The position numbers and the translations under genes are program-made. A DNA stretch of 64,000 nt, from assembly GCA_902495705.1 (NCBI GenBank), contig CABUXT010000002.1, positions 69,779-133,778 on the forward strand. Reading direction: 5' to 3'. The DNA comes from an uncultured cyanobacterium. Its GTDB lineage: Bacteria > Cyanobacteriota > Vampirovibrionia > Gastranaerophilales > Gastranaerophilaceae. Under the pieces are notes generated by a model, which did not search any database, was not told the DNA's origin, and was given only the letters and a program-made list of their open reading frames with translations. Below, one piece after another: positions 7,994 to 15,444 of the stretch (position 1 is the first letter of the stretch; each line of letters begins with the position of its first letter).

Positions 7994-8794
7994 ATGACAA
8001 AAAGATTCGGTTTTACTTTGGCAGAAGTATTGATTACTTTGGGTATCATTGGTGTAGTTGCTGCTATGACTATTCCTACATTGATTGCGAACACAAACGG
8101 TGCAAAATTCCGTTCACAATTCAAAAAATCAATTTCAACATTGAACCAAGCAGGTTTGATGGCACAAGCTCAATATGACTTTGACTATGCAGGTACATCT
8201 ACAACTTGTTCAGGTACTGTTGCTACAGCAGCTTCAGAACACCCAGATACAACAATGTCAATGTGTGCTATTTTGAATGGTACTTTGACTGGTCAAACTT
8301 ATTTAGGACCTGTTAAAGATGGTGTAAAACGTAACAATAATGGTGCATCTGCTGCCTATGAAATTGTAAACGAAGATGATGGTGTTTTGAAAGATTTGAC
8401 ATATAAAGATTTCTTAGCTTATGCCTTAGCTGATGGTTCAATCGTAGCTTTTAATGCTGGTGCTGAAGGTTGCGAATTACCTGTTGGTAAACAACTTAAT
8501 GCTACAGTTTTAGGTACAGATGCTCCAGGTACAGCTGATGCTCCTGGTTTGAAAACTTGTATCGGTTTCATTGACGTAAATGGTGCAACATTACCTAACA
8601 AAGAAGTTACATGTTCAGCAGCTACAACAAATGGCAAAAATACAGCTGACAAATCTTCTTTAAATGTAGATGCTCCATGTACAGTTAAAAATGATGCTAA
8701 ACACATGACAGATGTATTCCCAATCGTATTCCACGATGCAACTGTTGAACCAGCATCAGATGCTGCAAAATATATCTTGACAACTTCTAAATAG
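7994..8794 (+). CDS. Type IV prepilin-like protein
   Basis: 266 residues. The leader M-T-K-R-F-G is followed by F-T-L-A-E-V-L-I-T-L (Phe7 = +1, Glu11 = +5) and a hydrophobic helix to about residue 32. It is closely similar to the prepilin at 1054-1809 through the N-terminal third and again in the C-terminal I-D-V-N-G-A-T-L-P-N and H-D-A-T-V-E-P-A-S segments. Codon use here is smoother and richer in T/A-ending codons (GCT, GGT, CCA) than in neighbours, much like the ribosomal protein genes, which suggests high expression: this may be the major pilin. It stands alone between repeat clusters; no assembly ATPase or peptidase gene is nearby. Confidence 0.9.
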   Translation: MTKRFGFTLAEVLITLGIIGVVAAMTIPTLIANTNGAKFRSQFKKSISTLNQAGLMAQAQYDFDYAGTSTTCSGTVATAASEHPDTTMSMCAILNGTLTGQTYLGPVKDGVKRNNNGASAAYEIVNEDDGVLKDLTYKDFLAYALADGSIVAFNAGAEGCELPVGKQLNATVLGTDAPGTADAPGLKTCIGFIDVNGATLPNKEVTCSAATTNGKNTADKSSLNVDAPCTVKNDAKHMTDVFPIVFHDATVEPASDAAKYILTTSK

Positions 8795-8802
8795 TAATTG
8801 AA

Positions 8803-8880
8803 GTTTGAGCACAGCTCAAACCGAAAGACTAAGAGTTGAAAAGCTTTTTTCCGCAGGCGGAAGGTATACACCTTCCGCCT
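8803..8880 (+). other. Two hairpins after prepilin gene
   Basis: GTTTGAG/CTCAAAC (about 8803-8821), then AGGCGGAAGG/CCTTCCGCCT with a six-base loop (8855-8880). Neither is followed by a T-run, so they may protect the 3' end of the pilin mRNA rather than terminate it. Confidence 0.5.
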
Positions 8881-9252
8881 CTGGGTTATTAATAATTTAA
8901 CAAATGTTATAATTGATAAATATTGATTATTGAAAAGATTCTGAATCAAGTTCAGAATGACAATAATAAAAATACGTCATTACGAGAAACCTTGATTGGC
9001 AATTGGAGCAATGGTTTAGACAGAGTGACGTGGTAATCCTCAACATATCGGTCATATTCCCCACCTCGAAATCAAAGATTTCACTAACCTCTCACAAAAC
9101 AATTCACTGGATTGTTTTGTTCGGCAGAGTCTCAAGGGGAGGACATACTGTTTCATTTGCAGGGGATTACGACGTCGCGCTGTATAGGCTATTGTTTTAT
9201 TTGAAAGTCATTTCTCCTCGTAATGACATGATTGTACAAAATGGTAACTGTC

Positions 9253-9323
9253 ACCCTGAACAGCAGGAGCAGAGTGCGAAACGAAGTGGAGGCACGTTTT
9301 ATGCGACTGCGTAGATTCAGGGT
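9253..9323 (+). repeat. ACCCTGAA palindrome with 55-base cassette G (copy 1)
   Basis: Arms ACCCTGAA (9253-9260) and TTCAGGGT (9316-9323) hold a cassette with GAGTGCGAAACGAAGTGG and TTTTATGCGACTGC. In plain copies of the same element, for example 9598-9618, the loop is just CTTGA. The cassette recurs at 34402-34456 (reverse) and 48008-48062. Confidence 0.85.
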
Positions 9324-9592
9324 CTATCCATTTGATTGAAAACTGTTCACTATGGTCAATTTTAAAATCAACATTGATAGATTCTGAATAGGATAAAATC
9401 TAAGCCAATCAAGTTGGCAAGATTTTTAATCCTTTCAGAATGACAATAATAAAAATACGTCATTACGAGGAAAGTTGATTGGCAATTGGAGCAATGGTTT
9501 AGACGGAGTGCCGTGGTAATCCACAGCAAAGATTGCAAGTCTTTGCCCCCTCTCCCTTCCCCTCCCCCACGTAGGTGGGAGGGAACCTGTGT

Positions 9593-9742
9593 GTCACCCT
9601 GAACTTGATTCAGGGTCTATCCATTTGATTGAAAACTGTTCACTATGGTCAATTTTCACAATCAACATTGATAGATTCTGAATAGGATAAAATCTAAGCC
9701 AAGCTAGTTGGCAAGATTTTTAATCCTTTCAGAATGACAATA
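9593..9742 (+). repeat. ~150-bp composite, MITE-like element (plain form)
   Basis: Begins TGTCACCCTGAA and ends TTCAGAATGACA, which are imperfect 12-base terminal inverted repeats (TGTCAYYCTGAA). The inside holds a CCCTGAACTTGATTCAGGG palindrome, a conserved AT-rich linker with CTATCCATTTGATTGAAAAC and AACATTGATAGATTC, and a long ATTCTGAA...TTCAGAAT hairpin. Same-order copies are at 5027-5176 and 28472-28625; reverse copies are at 34266-34465, 37145-37293, 46155-46379 and 59170-59325. Confidence 0.75.
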
Positions 9743-9774
9743 ACCTAAGTACTAAAATTACATAAAGTCCAACA

Positions 9775-10023
9775 CTACTCACTCAGCAATTCGTACAGGC
9801 TCGGAGCCTCTTGGACAGAAACATTCCCCGTCGGAACCTTCAAAACCTTTGCCTTTAAAGTTCTATTCGCGTATTCAATCGAAATAATATCGTTTTCTTT
9901 GATTTGTTTTGCAGGTTTTGCCTGAGTTCCGTTGACAGAAATTCTCCCCATATCCGAAACTTCATTTGCCACAGTTCTGCGTTTTATCAATCTTGAAACT
10001 TTTAAAAATTTATCTAATCTCAT
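9775..10023 (-). CDS. S4-domain RNA-binding protein (RqcP/Hsp15-like)
   Basis: 82 residues, nearly all one S4 domain: M-R-L-D-K-F-L-K-V-S-R-L-I-K-R-R-T at the start, G-R-I-S-V-N-G near residue 27, then K-E-N-D-I-I-S-I-E-Y. This is the size and layout of RqcP (YabO) and Hsp15, which bind stalled 50S-tRNA complexes in ribosome quality control. Assignment to RqcP rather than another short S4 protein is inference. It is divergent from the phosphoesterase gene at 10089. No clear ribosome binding site; a TAAGAT box lies six bases before the ATG, so it may be leaderless. Confidence 0.85.
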   Translation of the reverse strand: MRLDKFLKVSRLIKRRTVANEVSDMGRISVNGTQAKPAKQIKENDIISIEYANRTLKAKVLKVPTGNVSVQEAPSLYELLSE

Positions 10024-10088
10024 GCCACTATCTTATCACATATTTTGATTTTATGATATAATTTGCTCAAGGGAGATTGTGAAGTTCT

Positions 10089-10916
10089 ATGAAAAAGTTA
10101 TTACTACTATTGTTTGGTTTATTTCTCACATTTGCGCTCAGCACAAAAGTTTTTGCCGAAAACATAAAGTTTGTCCAAGTTGCAGACGCACACCTATCAG
10201 TCGATTCTGATTTTTCGCAGAAAGTTTTGAAAAGTGTTGTTGAAGATATTAACAACCAACAAGGAATTTCTTTTGTTATCTTCACAGGCGACAACATCAA
10301 CAATCCAAAAGAAGAAAATCTCAAAGCCTTCCTAAAAATCGCCGACAAATTGAATGTTCCGTACTATTTAGCACTCGGCAACCACGATGTCTACAAATCA
10401 GGCGGGCTTTCAAAAGCCAAGTATTTTGAAATCGTAAAAGAAAACAACATCTTTTTCCCTCAACGCAAGCCAAACTACGCGTTCAAGAAAAACGGATTTT
10501 TATTCCTAATCGTTGATGGAGCAAAAGAAGTCATCCCTAGTTCTGTCGGCTACTACCGAGAAAACACTCTATCTTGGCTCGACAAGCAATTAACAAAAAA
10601 CGAAAAAACAGATGCAATCATAATGCAGCATTTTCCGATTCTCGCAGCAGACGGCTCTATTGGCACATCACAAAACTGCAAGACCTACAAAGTTGAAGAA
10701 TATCAAGCTATTTTAGAAAAGCACAAAAATGTTCTAGCTATTGTTTCAGGGCACCTGCACACAAACGCGGAAAACATGAAAGACGGAGTTTATCACATCA
10801 TGTCACCGTCAATTCTTTCAATGCCGCAAACCTACAAAATCATCGACATAGTTACAACAAAAGAGTTTTCGCCGATAATTTACACTCAACTTAGAGAGTT
10901 TGAGGTTAAAGACTAA
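10089..10916 (+). CDS. Exported calcineurin-like metallophosphoesterase
   Basis: 275 residues with a signal peptide (K-K-L then a hydrophobic stretch, cleavage near A-x-A at residues ~20-24). Metal-binding motifs in order: D-A-H-L (about 34), G-D-N (about 67), G-N-H-D (about 98), and G-H-L-H (about 222). These define the two-metal phosphoesterase fold, so the enzyme should hydrolyse phosphoesters in the cell envelope or outside; substrate unknown. A TATAAT box is at 10057-10062. The ribosome binding site (GGGAG) is unusually far, about 13 bases, from the ATG. It overlaps the convergent gene by four bases. Confidence 0.88.
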   Translation: MKKLLLLLFGLFLTFALSTKVFAENIKFVQVADAHLSVDSDFSQKVLKSVVEDINNQQGISFVIFTGDNINNPKEENLKAFLKIADKLNVPYYLALGNHDVYKSGGLSKAKYFEIVKENNIFFPQRKPNYAFKKNGFLFLIVDGAKEVIPSSVGYYRENTLSWLDKQLTKNEKTDAIIMQHFPILAADGSIGTSQNCKTYKVEEYQAILEKHKNVLAIVSGHLHTNAENMKDGVYHIMSPSILSMPQTYKIIDIVTTKEFSPIIYTQLREFEVKD

Positions 10917-11221
10917 GTTTTCGTAAACAAGCCCTTTAATCTGCTCCAAAGGTTTTTACGGAAAGCCACAATACCTGCCAAGAGACCTGCGCCGATTAAA
11001 ATTTTCAGCACCATAGGGAATTTGCCCTTGCTCGGCTTTTTCGTATGTTTTTGTGTTTGGTAAATATCATACTGCATTTCGTTATAAATTCGCTCCGCCT
11101 CCTTATTTGAATACAGAACGCGTTTTGGCAAGCTATTAGGCGCAGAAATTGTGCCCACAGGGACTTTATCGCCATAGTGCATATTTCGATTTGCAGGATT
11201 GTCAATTTGTTCTACTACCAT
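10913..11221 (-). CDS. Hypothetical single-pass membrane protein
   Basis: 102 residues that I do not recognise. Polar N-terminal ~70 residues contain R-V-L-Y-S-N-K-E-A-E-R-I-Y and a Lys-rich stretch before one C-terminal membrane helix (about residues 73-92: M-V-L-K-I-L-I-G-A-G-L-L-A-G-I-V-A-F) and a basic tail. This suggests a tail-anchored topology with a cytoplasmic N-terminal part. No ribosome binding site is visible before the ATG. It ends by overlapping the stop of the convergent phosphoesterase gene. Confidence 0.65.
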   Translation of the reverse strand: MVVEQIDNPANRNMHYGDKVPVGTISAPNSLPKRVLYSNKEAERIYNEMQYDIYQTQKHTKKPSKGKFPMVLKILIGAGLLAGIVAFRKNLWSRLKGLFTKT

Positions 11222-11306
11222 ATATTAATAAAAACACAAACCCTCAAAAAAATGCGCGGATTTTGTAAATAAATATTACCAAAACTCAACAAATCTTTTC
11301 CACCGC

Positions 11307-11335
11307 TTGCATTTTTATTATGTTTATTCTATCTT
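11307..11335 (+). promoter_or_regulatory. Promoter of rplJL
   Basis: TTGCAT (11307-11312), 17-base spacer, TATCTT (11330-11335). The predicted start at about 11342 puts the L10-type leader structure at the very 5' end of the transcript. Confidence 0.5.
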
Positions 11336-11341
11336 AAAGAC

Positions 11342-11460
11342 ATAGCCGCAGACAATTAGCGGGGTGCAACCCAAGGGGGCAAGGTAGGGGGCGATGGCGC
11401 CGAGACTACGAAATTCCTAAAGGTTCAAGACTCCTTAATAAATCAGCTAATCGAGGTTAC
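11342..11460 (+). promoter_or_regulatory. Ribosomal protein L10 leader (autoregulatory RNA)
   Basis: The 5' untranslated RNA of rplJ contains CCGC-AGACAATTA-GCGG (about 11347-11363). This has the same C-G-x-A-G-A-C core and paired flanks as the kink-turn bound by the L10(L12)4 complex in rplJL leaders. It is followed by GGGG-TGCAA-CCC and a GGCGATGGCGCC hairpin. In Bacillus and E. coli such leaders let L10-L12 repress their own operon. The match is by eye to the known motif, so a covariance search is needed to settle it. Confidence 0.6.
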
Positions 11461-11535
11461 ACAAAAGTACAAGGCAAGATGAAAATTCTTGAATAGTATA
11501 AAAGCCGAATATATATAATATAACGACTTGAGTGT

Positions 11536-11572
11536 AAGATTTTGCGGTAACCGAAAAAGCAAAATCTTTTTT
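11536..11572 (+). terminator. Intrinsic attenuator before rplJ
   Basis: Perfect ten-base stem AAGATTTTGC/GCAAAATCTT with a 13-base loop followed by a T-run (11567-11572). It lies 71 bases upstream of the rplJ start, downstream of the L10 leader. Its place inside the untranslated leader makes it a candidate attenuator controlled by L10 binding, as known for the Bacillus rplJL leader. Confidence 0.75.
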
Positions 11573-11643
11573 GGTATTTGACAGGTCGATAAAAACAAAA
11601 GATTGAATAATCAATCACAGAAAAATTACTAAAGGAGCTAAAA

Positions 11644-12165
11644 ATGGCAACAAAAGCATTCAAATCAGAAAAAATAGATGCTATTAAATCAAAAATCGAA
11701 AAAGCTCAAGTAGCTATCGTTACTGAATACCAAGGTTTCACTGTTGAAGATATCACTAAATTGAGACGTGAAATCCAAAAAGGTGGCGGTGACTATATGG
11801 TTACTAAAAACACATTGGCTAAAATTGCTGTTAAAGGTACTGAATACGAACAATTAACAGACAAATTGACTGGTCCAATCGCTATCGCTTTCGGTTTTGA
11901 AGACCCAGTAAGCCCTGCAAAAGCCGTTGCTAAATTCATCAAAGAATCTAAAAAAGGTACTATCGTTGGTGCTGTTTTAGATGGCAACTGGTTGACAGAA
12001 GCAGAAACAAAAGCTTTGGCAGAACTTCCTTCAAAAGAAGAACTTTTTGCAAAAATGCTTGGGTCTATCAATTCACCGGCATCTGGTATCGCAAACTCTA
12101 TCAATGCAGTTATGTCTCAACTTACAAGAGCTATGGCAGCAGTTCGCGACCAAAAAGCTGCATAG
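11644..12165 (+). CDS. rplJ: Ribosomal protein uL10
   Basis: 173 residues, normal length for bacterial L10. N-terminal K-I-D-A-I-K-S-K-I-E and the Q-G-F-T-V-E-D-I-T-K-L-R segment are typical. The C-terminal helix, which carries L7/L12 dimers, ends R-A-M-A-A-V-R-D-Q-K. L10 anchors the L12 stalk to 23S rRNA and represses its own operon. It is preceded by AAAGGAG and a long leader with an attenuator. Unlike the usual rplK-rplA-rplJ-rplL order, no rplK or rplA lies upstream; the neighbour there is an unrelated membrane protein on the other strand. Confidence 0.97.
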   Translation: MATKAFKSEKIDAIKSKIEKAQVAIVTEYQGFTVEDITKLRREIQKGGGDYMVTKNTLAKIAVKGTEYEQLTDKLTGPIAIAFGFEDPVSPAKAVAKFIKESKKGTIVGAVLDGNWLTEAETKALAELPSKEELFAKMLGSINSPASGIANSINAVMSQLTRAMAAVRDQKAA

Positions 12166-12245
12166 TTTTGCAGCTCAAATCTTTAAGCCTCTGTGCTTAA
12201 CACTAAGTTAGAAAACAAAACAAAAAACAATAAAGGAGAAAAACA

Positions 12246-12617
12246 ATGAGTGTAGAATCAATTTTAGAATCAATTGAAAAATTAACATTATTAGAAGCAG
12301 CTGAATTAGTTAAAGCTATGGAAGAAAAATTCGGCGTATCTGCAGCAGCTCCTGTTGCAGTAGCAGCAGCTCCAGTAGCAGCTGCAGCAGCTGACGATGC
12401 TGATGCTGAAGTATCAGTTGTATTGGCTTCAGTTCCAGCTGATAAGAAAATCGCTGTATTGAAAGAAGTTAGAACTTTGACAGGTTTAGGCTTGAAAGAA
12501 GCTAAAGACTTAGTTGAAGCAGCTCCTAAAGCAGTTAAAGAAAACATCAAAAAAGACGAAGCTGAATCAATCAAGAAAACTCTTGAAGCAGCTGGTGCTG
12601 TTGTTGAAATCAAGTAG
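12246..12617 (+). CDS. rplL: Ribosomal protein bL12 (L7/L12)
   Basis: 123 residues. N-terminal dimerisation domain (about 1-32), Ala-rich hinge (about 35-57) and C-terminal factor-binding domain with [13 protein letters not shown] near residues 78-90. The C-terminal domain recruits elongation factors to the ribosome. It is preceded by AAAGGAG and sits 80 bases after rplJ. Codon use is strongly biased, as expected for high expression. A strong terminator follows. Confidence 0.98.
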   Translation: MSVESILESIEKLTLLEAAELVKAMEEKFGVSAAAPVAVAAAPVAAAAADDADAEVSVVLASVPADKKIAVLKEVRTLTGLGLKEAKDLVEAAPKAVKENIKKDEAESIKKTLEAAGAVVEIK

Positions 12618-12637
12618 TTTGATTTTCAATAAAGATT

Positions 12638-12672
12638 ACCAAAAGGCGGTCGCTACGCGACCGCCTTTTGGT
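12638..12672 (+). terminator. Strong intrinsic terminator of rplJL
   Basis: ACCAAAAGGCGGTCG pairs with CGACCGCCTTTTGGT around a short loop, followed by TTTT at 12674-12677. Confidence 0.9.
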
Positions 12673-12688
12673 GTTTTATGAGGGGGAC

Positions 12689-12764
12689 AGTCATTCTGAA
12701 TAGCAAGAAAAATTTAGGTTCAAGACTCTCGCCTGATTTTTCTAAGCTTTCAGAACGACACTTT
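12689..12764. repeat. TTCTGAA-type palindromic repeat
   Basis: GTCATTCTGAATAGCAAG at the left and CTAAGCTTTCAGAACGAC at the right form the long imperfect hairpin of the dispersed TTCTGAA family. The rest of the gap up to 12955 holds no recognised feature apart from the promoter region of the next gene. Confidence 0.7.
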
Positions 12765-12955
12765 ATTTTATCGGCATTGCTAAGCCAACAGACATCAGAA
12801 TTTTTATTCTGCCTGACATCTTGCCTTCTTGCCCTCTGTGGCGATATTTTCACTCATATTAAACTTCTACACCAAATTACTCCAGTTTGATTTTTAGACT
12901 GTAATATGTTATTATGTGCAGGTAAATTTAATTTCTAATTAAAGGAGCTTTATAT

Positions 12956-13339
12956 ATGGATATGACATATTTTTATGCAGCAATCGCGTTTATGTTAATT
13001 ATAATTGTTAGAGAATTTCTAAAAAAGAAATACAACTTTGACATCGACAAAATCAATGTAAGGCACCTTAAATCAGGAATAAAAAAAGAATTTAGCAAGC
13101 ACGATGCACATATAATCAAGAAAAACACCGGAGAAAAATCGCTAATTCTTGTTGATGCCGGAGCAAATAAAGCAACAGTTATGGCGACATTGCGCCAACT
13201 TACAGGATTTGACTACAATACAGCAAAAAATGTTGTTGAAACAGCTCCATCAAAATTTATGGTTAATATTTCTGAAAAAGAAGCAGATATGAACAAAAAA
13301 GCCCTTGAATTTGTTGGTGCGAAAGTCGAAATTAAATAA
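12956..13339 (+). CDS. Membrane-anchored L7/L12 C-terminal-domain paralog
   Basis: 127 residues. An N-terminal membrane helix (about 5-19) is followed by a basic linker (R-E-F-L-K-K-K) and a C-terminal domain (about 62-127). That domain aligns along its length with the end of the neighbouring L7/L12: L-T-G, A-K-x-V-V-E-x-A-P, then N-I-x-x-x-E-A-x-x-x-K-K-x-L-E-x-x-G-A-x-V-E-I-K, with the same final residues. The L12 dimerisation domain and Ala-rich hinge are missing, and the G-L-K-E factor-binding segment reads F-D-Y-N-T. It may tether a partner to the membrane; the function is not known. It is preceded by AAAGGAG and lies about 340 bases after rplL. Confidence 0.8.
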   Translation: MDMTYFYAAIAFMLIIIVREFLKKKYNFDIDKINVRHLKSGIKKEFSKHDAHIIKKNTGEKSLILVDAGANKATVMATLRQLTGFDYNTAKNVVETAPSKFMVNISEKEADMNKKALEFVGAKVEIK

Positions 13340-13340
13340 T

Positions 13341-13937
13341 TTACCTTGCGTAAATCGTGTTTTTATCAACATCTAATATTTCAGGCTCATAATTTTGCAA
13401 ATAAGATACCGCATCTTTTGGAGTTTTCGCTACGTAATAAATTTTGCACATATTTGTGTTGGCAAATTTCTGCTCAATGATAACCTCGAAAAACTCTATC
13501 AATTTGTCATAAAAACCGTTTGTATTCAAAATAATAATAGGCTTTTTGTTATAACCCAACTGCTTTTGGACAATCATTTCAGATAATTCTTCAAGAGTTC
13601 CAAACCCGCCTGCCAGCGCAATAACAGCATCTGAAACCTCATCAAGTTTTGCCTTGCGCTCTCTCATACCTTTTGTCACGACAAATTCATCACAACCTTC
13701 TGTGAATACACCCATATTATGGAGTTTTTCAGGCATTATACCTGTAATTTTTCCGCCATTATTTTTAACTTCTCCGGCGCAAGCCCACATCAAACCAAGA
13801 TTACTTCCGCCATAAACAACGTCATAACCATTTTTGCCAAGCAATTCACCCAAAAGTTTTGCATCTTCATAATAAACTTCATCCAAAAAGTTAGAAGATG
13901 ATGCAAATACGCAAACTTTTTTGATATCGTTATTCAT
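13341..13937 (-). CDS. LOG-family protein (TIGR00730 type)
   Basis: 198 residues, the usual size for the LONELY GUY/YvdD family, which cleaves nucleoside 5'-monophosphates such as cytokinin riboside monophosphates to base and ribose 5-phosphate. Motifs: V-C-V-F-A-S-S-S at residues 8-15, G-G-S-N-L-G-L-M near 42, and G-G-F-G-T-L-E-E near 112. The usual P-G-G-x-G-T-x-x-E reads A-G-G-F-G-T-L-E-E here, so the Pro is replaced. It overlaps the upstream gene by eight bases, the last gene of the rny-ymdB operon. In bacteria its cellular role is often unclear. Confidence 0.88.
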   Translation of the reverse strand: MNNDIKKVCVFASSSNFLDEVYYEDAKLLGELLGKNGYDVVYGGSNLGLMWACAGEVKNNGGKITGIMPEKLHNMGVFTEGCDEFVVTKGMRERKAKLDEVSDAVIALAGGFGTLEELSEMIVQKQLGYNKKPIIILNTNGFYDKLIEFFEVIIEQKFANTNMCKIYYVAKTPKDAVSYLQNYEPEILDVDKNTIYAR

Positions 13938-14568
13938 TGAAATCTCCGCCTATTCTGTAGTAATGAGAGCAAGAAACACCTGTTCCTGATTCAGAGCAAT
14001 CTTTTTTCAAGTCTTCTAAATCCCAACCGGAACCAATTGGTGTGATATTACCGTCAACAAAAATATTGATACCGAAAATATCTTTTCCCCACGTATTTGG
14101 AGCTTTTAACCCATTCATATCAAACATCATAATAAATGCAGGGTGAAAAACATCATCATCTTTGATATCTTTTATCCCAACAATTTTATTTTTTGATGTC
14201 AAATACAGGTTATCAAAATAAAATTCGTCACCGGATTTTACCTTTGAACCTTTCAAGTAATATGGACTATACTTTTTAGTCAACTCATCTTGTTCACTAA
14301 TTCGCAAGTATGGTTTAACTAAATTCATCATCAATTGTTCGCGCTCCTCATTTGATTTTGCGTGTTTGAAACTCTTGATGATATCAGCATCAGCCTGTGC
14401 ATTCATTGCAGTAAAAATATAATCCATTTTGTTAAATGTTTCATTCCACTGCGAAATATATGTAGCTTCTTTTGATGCCATAAATTTTGACGGAATCAAA
14501 AGCAATACAATTGCAAATATCACAAATATAGTTATCGAATATTCAATTTTCCAAAAACGTTTTCTCAT
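13930..14568 (-). CDS. Pilin-like exported protein with atypical N-terminus
   Basis: 212 residues. The N-terminus is a basic segment (M-R-K-R-F-W-K) plus one hydrophobic helix (about 11-27), resembling a membrane anchor but without the prepilin G-F-x-x-x-E site. The C-terminal region carries F-D-M-N-G-L-K-A-P-N-T-W-G-K-D-I-F, the same layout as I-D-V-N-G-D-S-L-P-N-T-V-G-K-D-I-F in the true prepilin at 53465-54196. The late C-x-x-x-x-x-x-x-x-C pair may form a disulfide. It is an internal gene of the rny operon. It could be a pilin relative turned into a membrane-anchored surface protein; no function is assigned. Confidence 0.7.
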   Translation of the reverse strand: MRKRFWKIEYSITIFVIFAIVLLLIPSKFMASKEATYISQWNETFNKMDYIFTAMNAQADADIIKSFKHAKSNEEREQLMMNLVKPYLRISEQDELTKKYSPYYLKGSKVKSGDEFYFDNLYLTSKNKIVGIKDIKDDDVFHPAFIMMFDMNGLKAPNTWGKDIFGINIFVDGNITPIGSGWDLEDLKKDCSESGTGVSCSHYYRIGGDFNE

Positions 14569-14583
14569 ACAATCTCCGATAAA

Positions 14584-15444
14584 TTATGCCATATCAATAC
14601 GTTTTTTCTCTTCAATAAGTTTTTCGTAAACCCATTCAGGGACAAAATTCTTACCCAAGATAATTTGACCGTTCATGATATTTGGAGTGTGGAAATCAGA
14701 ACCGCCTGTCACAATCAAACCAAGTTCTTCCGCCATTGATGAAAAATATTCAACACAAGCAGGAGAATGTTTGCGGTGATAAGCCTCAATTCCTCTCAAA
14801 CCGTAATTCATAAGTTCTTTGATTAAAGGTTCTGCGATATCAATATCATGAGGGTGCGCAATTACAGGAATTCCGCCTGCATCATAGATAATTTCAACGG
14901 CATCAAACGGAGTTACGGTCTTTCTTTGAACATATACAGGAGAATCATCATGGATGTATTTTGCATAAGCATCCATAATATTATTTGTTCCGCCTGCATT
15001 TGTAATAGCTTTTGCTATGTGCGGACGACCGATACTACCGCCTTCAGCTACTTGTTTTTTGATATCTTCAAATTTAATTCTGATACCTTCTTTTTTAGCA
15101 AGTAGAGCCAAGATTTCCTTAGTTTGTTTAACTCTGGCTTGCTGTTGAGCCTTTATCAAGTCAAGAAAATCTTTGTTTTTCGTATCCATGAAGTACCCCA
15201 AAATATGGACTTCATAGTTTTTATACAAAGTATTAACCTCAATACCGCGAATAACTTCAATTTTATCTTGCAAGCCCTTTTCTTTGATGTGTTTTTGGGC
15301 GACATCATAGGCTAAGATATTGTCGTGGTCTGTGATAGCTATAGCTTCAAGACCGACATCTACAGCGGTATCCACTATCTTTTCAGGAGAAAAAACTCCA
15401 TCCGAGTAGTAAGTGTGGATATGTAAATCAGCTTTCCTCTTCAC
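14584..15444 (-). CDS. PHP-domain phosphoesterase (TrpH/RNase AM-like)
   Basis: 286 residues. PHP metal-binding motifs: D-L-H-I-H-T-Y-Y-S-D-G at residues 6-16, I-T-D-H-D near 38, an E-V-N segment near 69, V-I-A-H-P-H near 195 and G-S-D-F-H near 253. This length and layout fit the YciV/TrpH family; the E. coli member is a 5'-3' exoribonuclease that trims rRNA 5' ends, others are 3',5'-nucleotide phosphatases. Placement beside rny and ymdB supports an RNA-decay role (inference). It overlaps ymdB by 17 bases. Confidence 0.9.
   Translation of the reverse strand: MKRKADLHIHTYYSDGVFSPEKIVDTAVDVGLEAIAITDHDNILAYDVAQKHIKEKGLQDKIEVIRGIEVNTLYKNYEVHILGYFMDTKNKDFLDLIKAQQQARVKQTKEILALLAKKEGIRIKFEDIKKQVAEGGSIGRPHIAKAITNAGGTNNIMDAYAKYIHDDSPVYVQRKTVTPFDAVEIIYDAGGIPVIAHPHDIDIAEPLIKELMNYGLRGIEAYHRKHSPACVEYFSSMAEELGLIVTGGSDFHTPNIMNGQIILGKNFVPEWVYEKLIEEKKRIDMA

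Larger units (their letters stand above)
8935..9742. repeat. Long cluster of palindromic repeat modules
   Basis: Contains ATTCTGAATCAAGTTCAGAAT (8938-8958), GTCATTACGAG...GTGACGTGGTAATCC elements (8973-9040, 9157-9232 reverse, 9458-9524), a CGAAATCAAAGATTTC element with an extra insert (about 9060-9145), and two copies of the ~150-bp composite: 9249-9447, whose CCCTGAA palindrome holds the 55-base cassette G, and 9593-9742, the plain form. A CCCTCTCCC palindrome is at about 9548-9590. No coding gene is supported. Confidence 0.85.

Noticed and set aside
9003..9314. 103-codon open frame
   Set aside because: It translates a run of dispersed repeats; frames differ among copies.
11400..11440. Possible T-arm or tmRNA-like segment (GGTTCAAGACTCC)
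   Set aside because: The stem does not pair as in a tRNA T-arm and no acceptor arm or CCA exists; the L10 leader explains it better.
12678..12890. 70-codon open frame
   Set aside because: It crosses a terminator tail and a TTCTGAA repeat and has no ribosome binding site.
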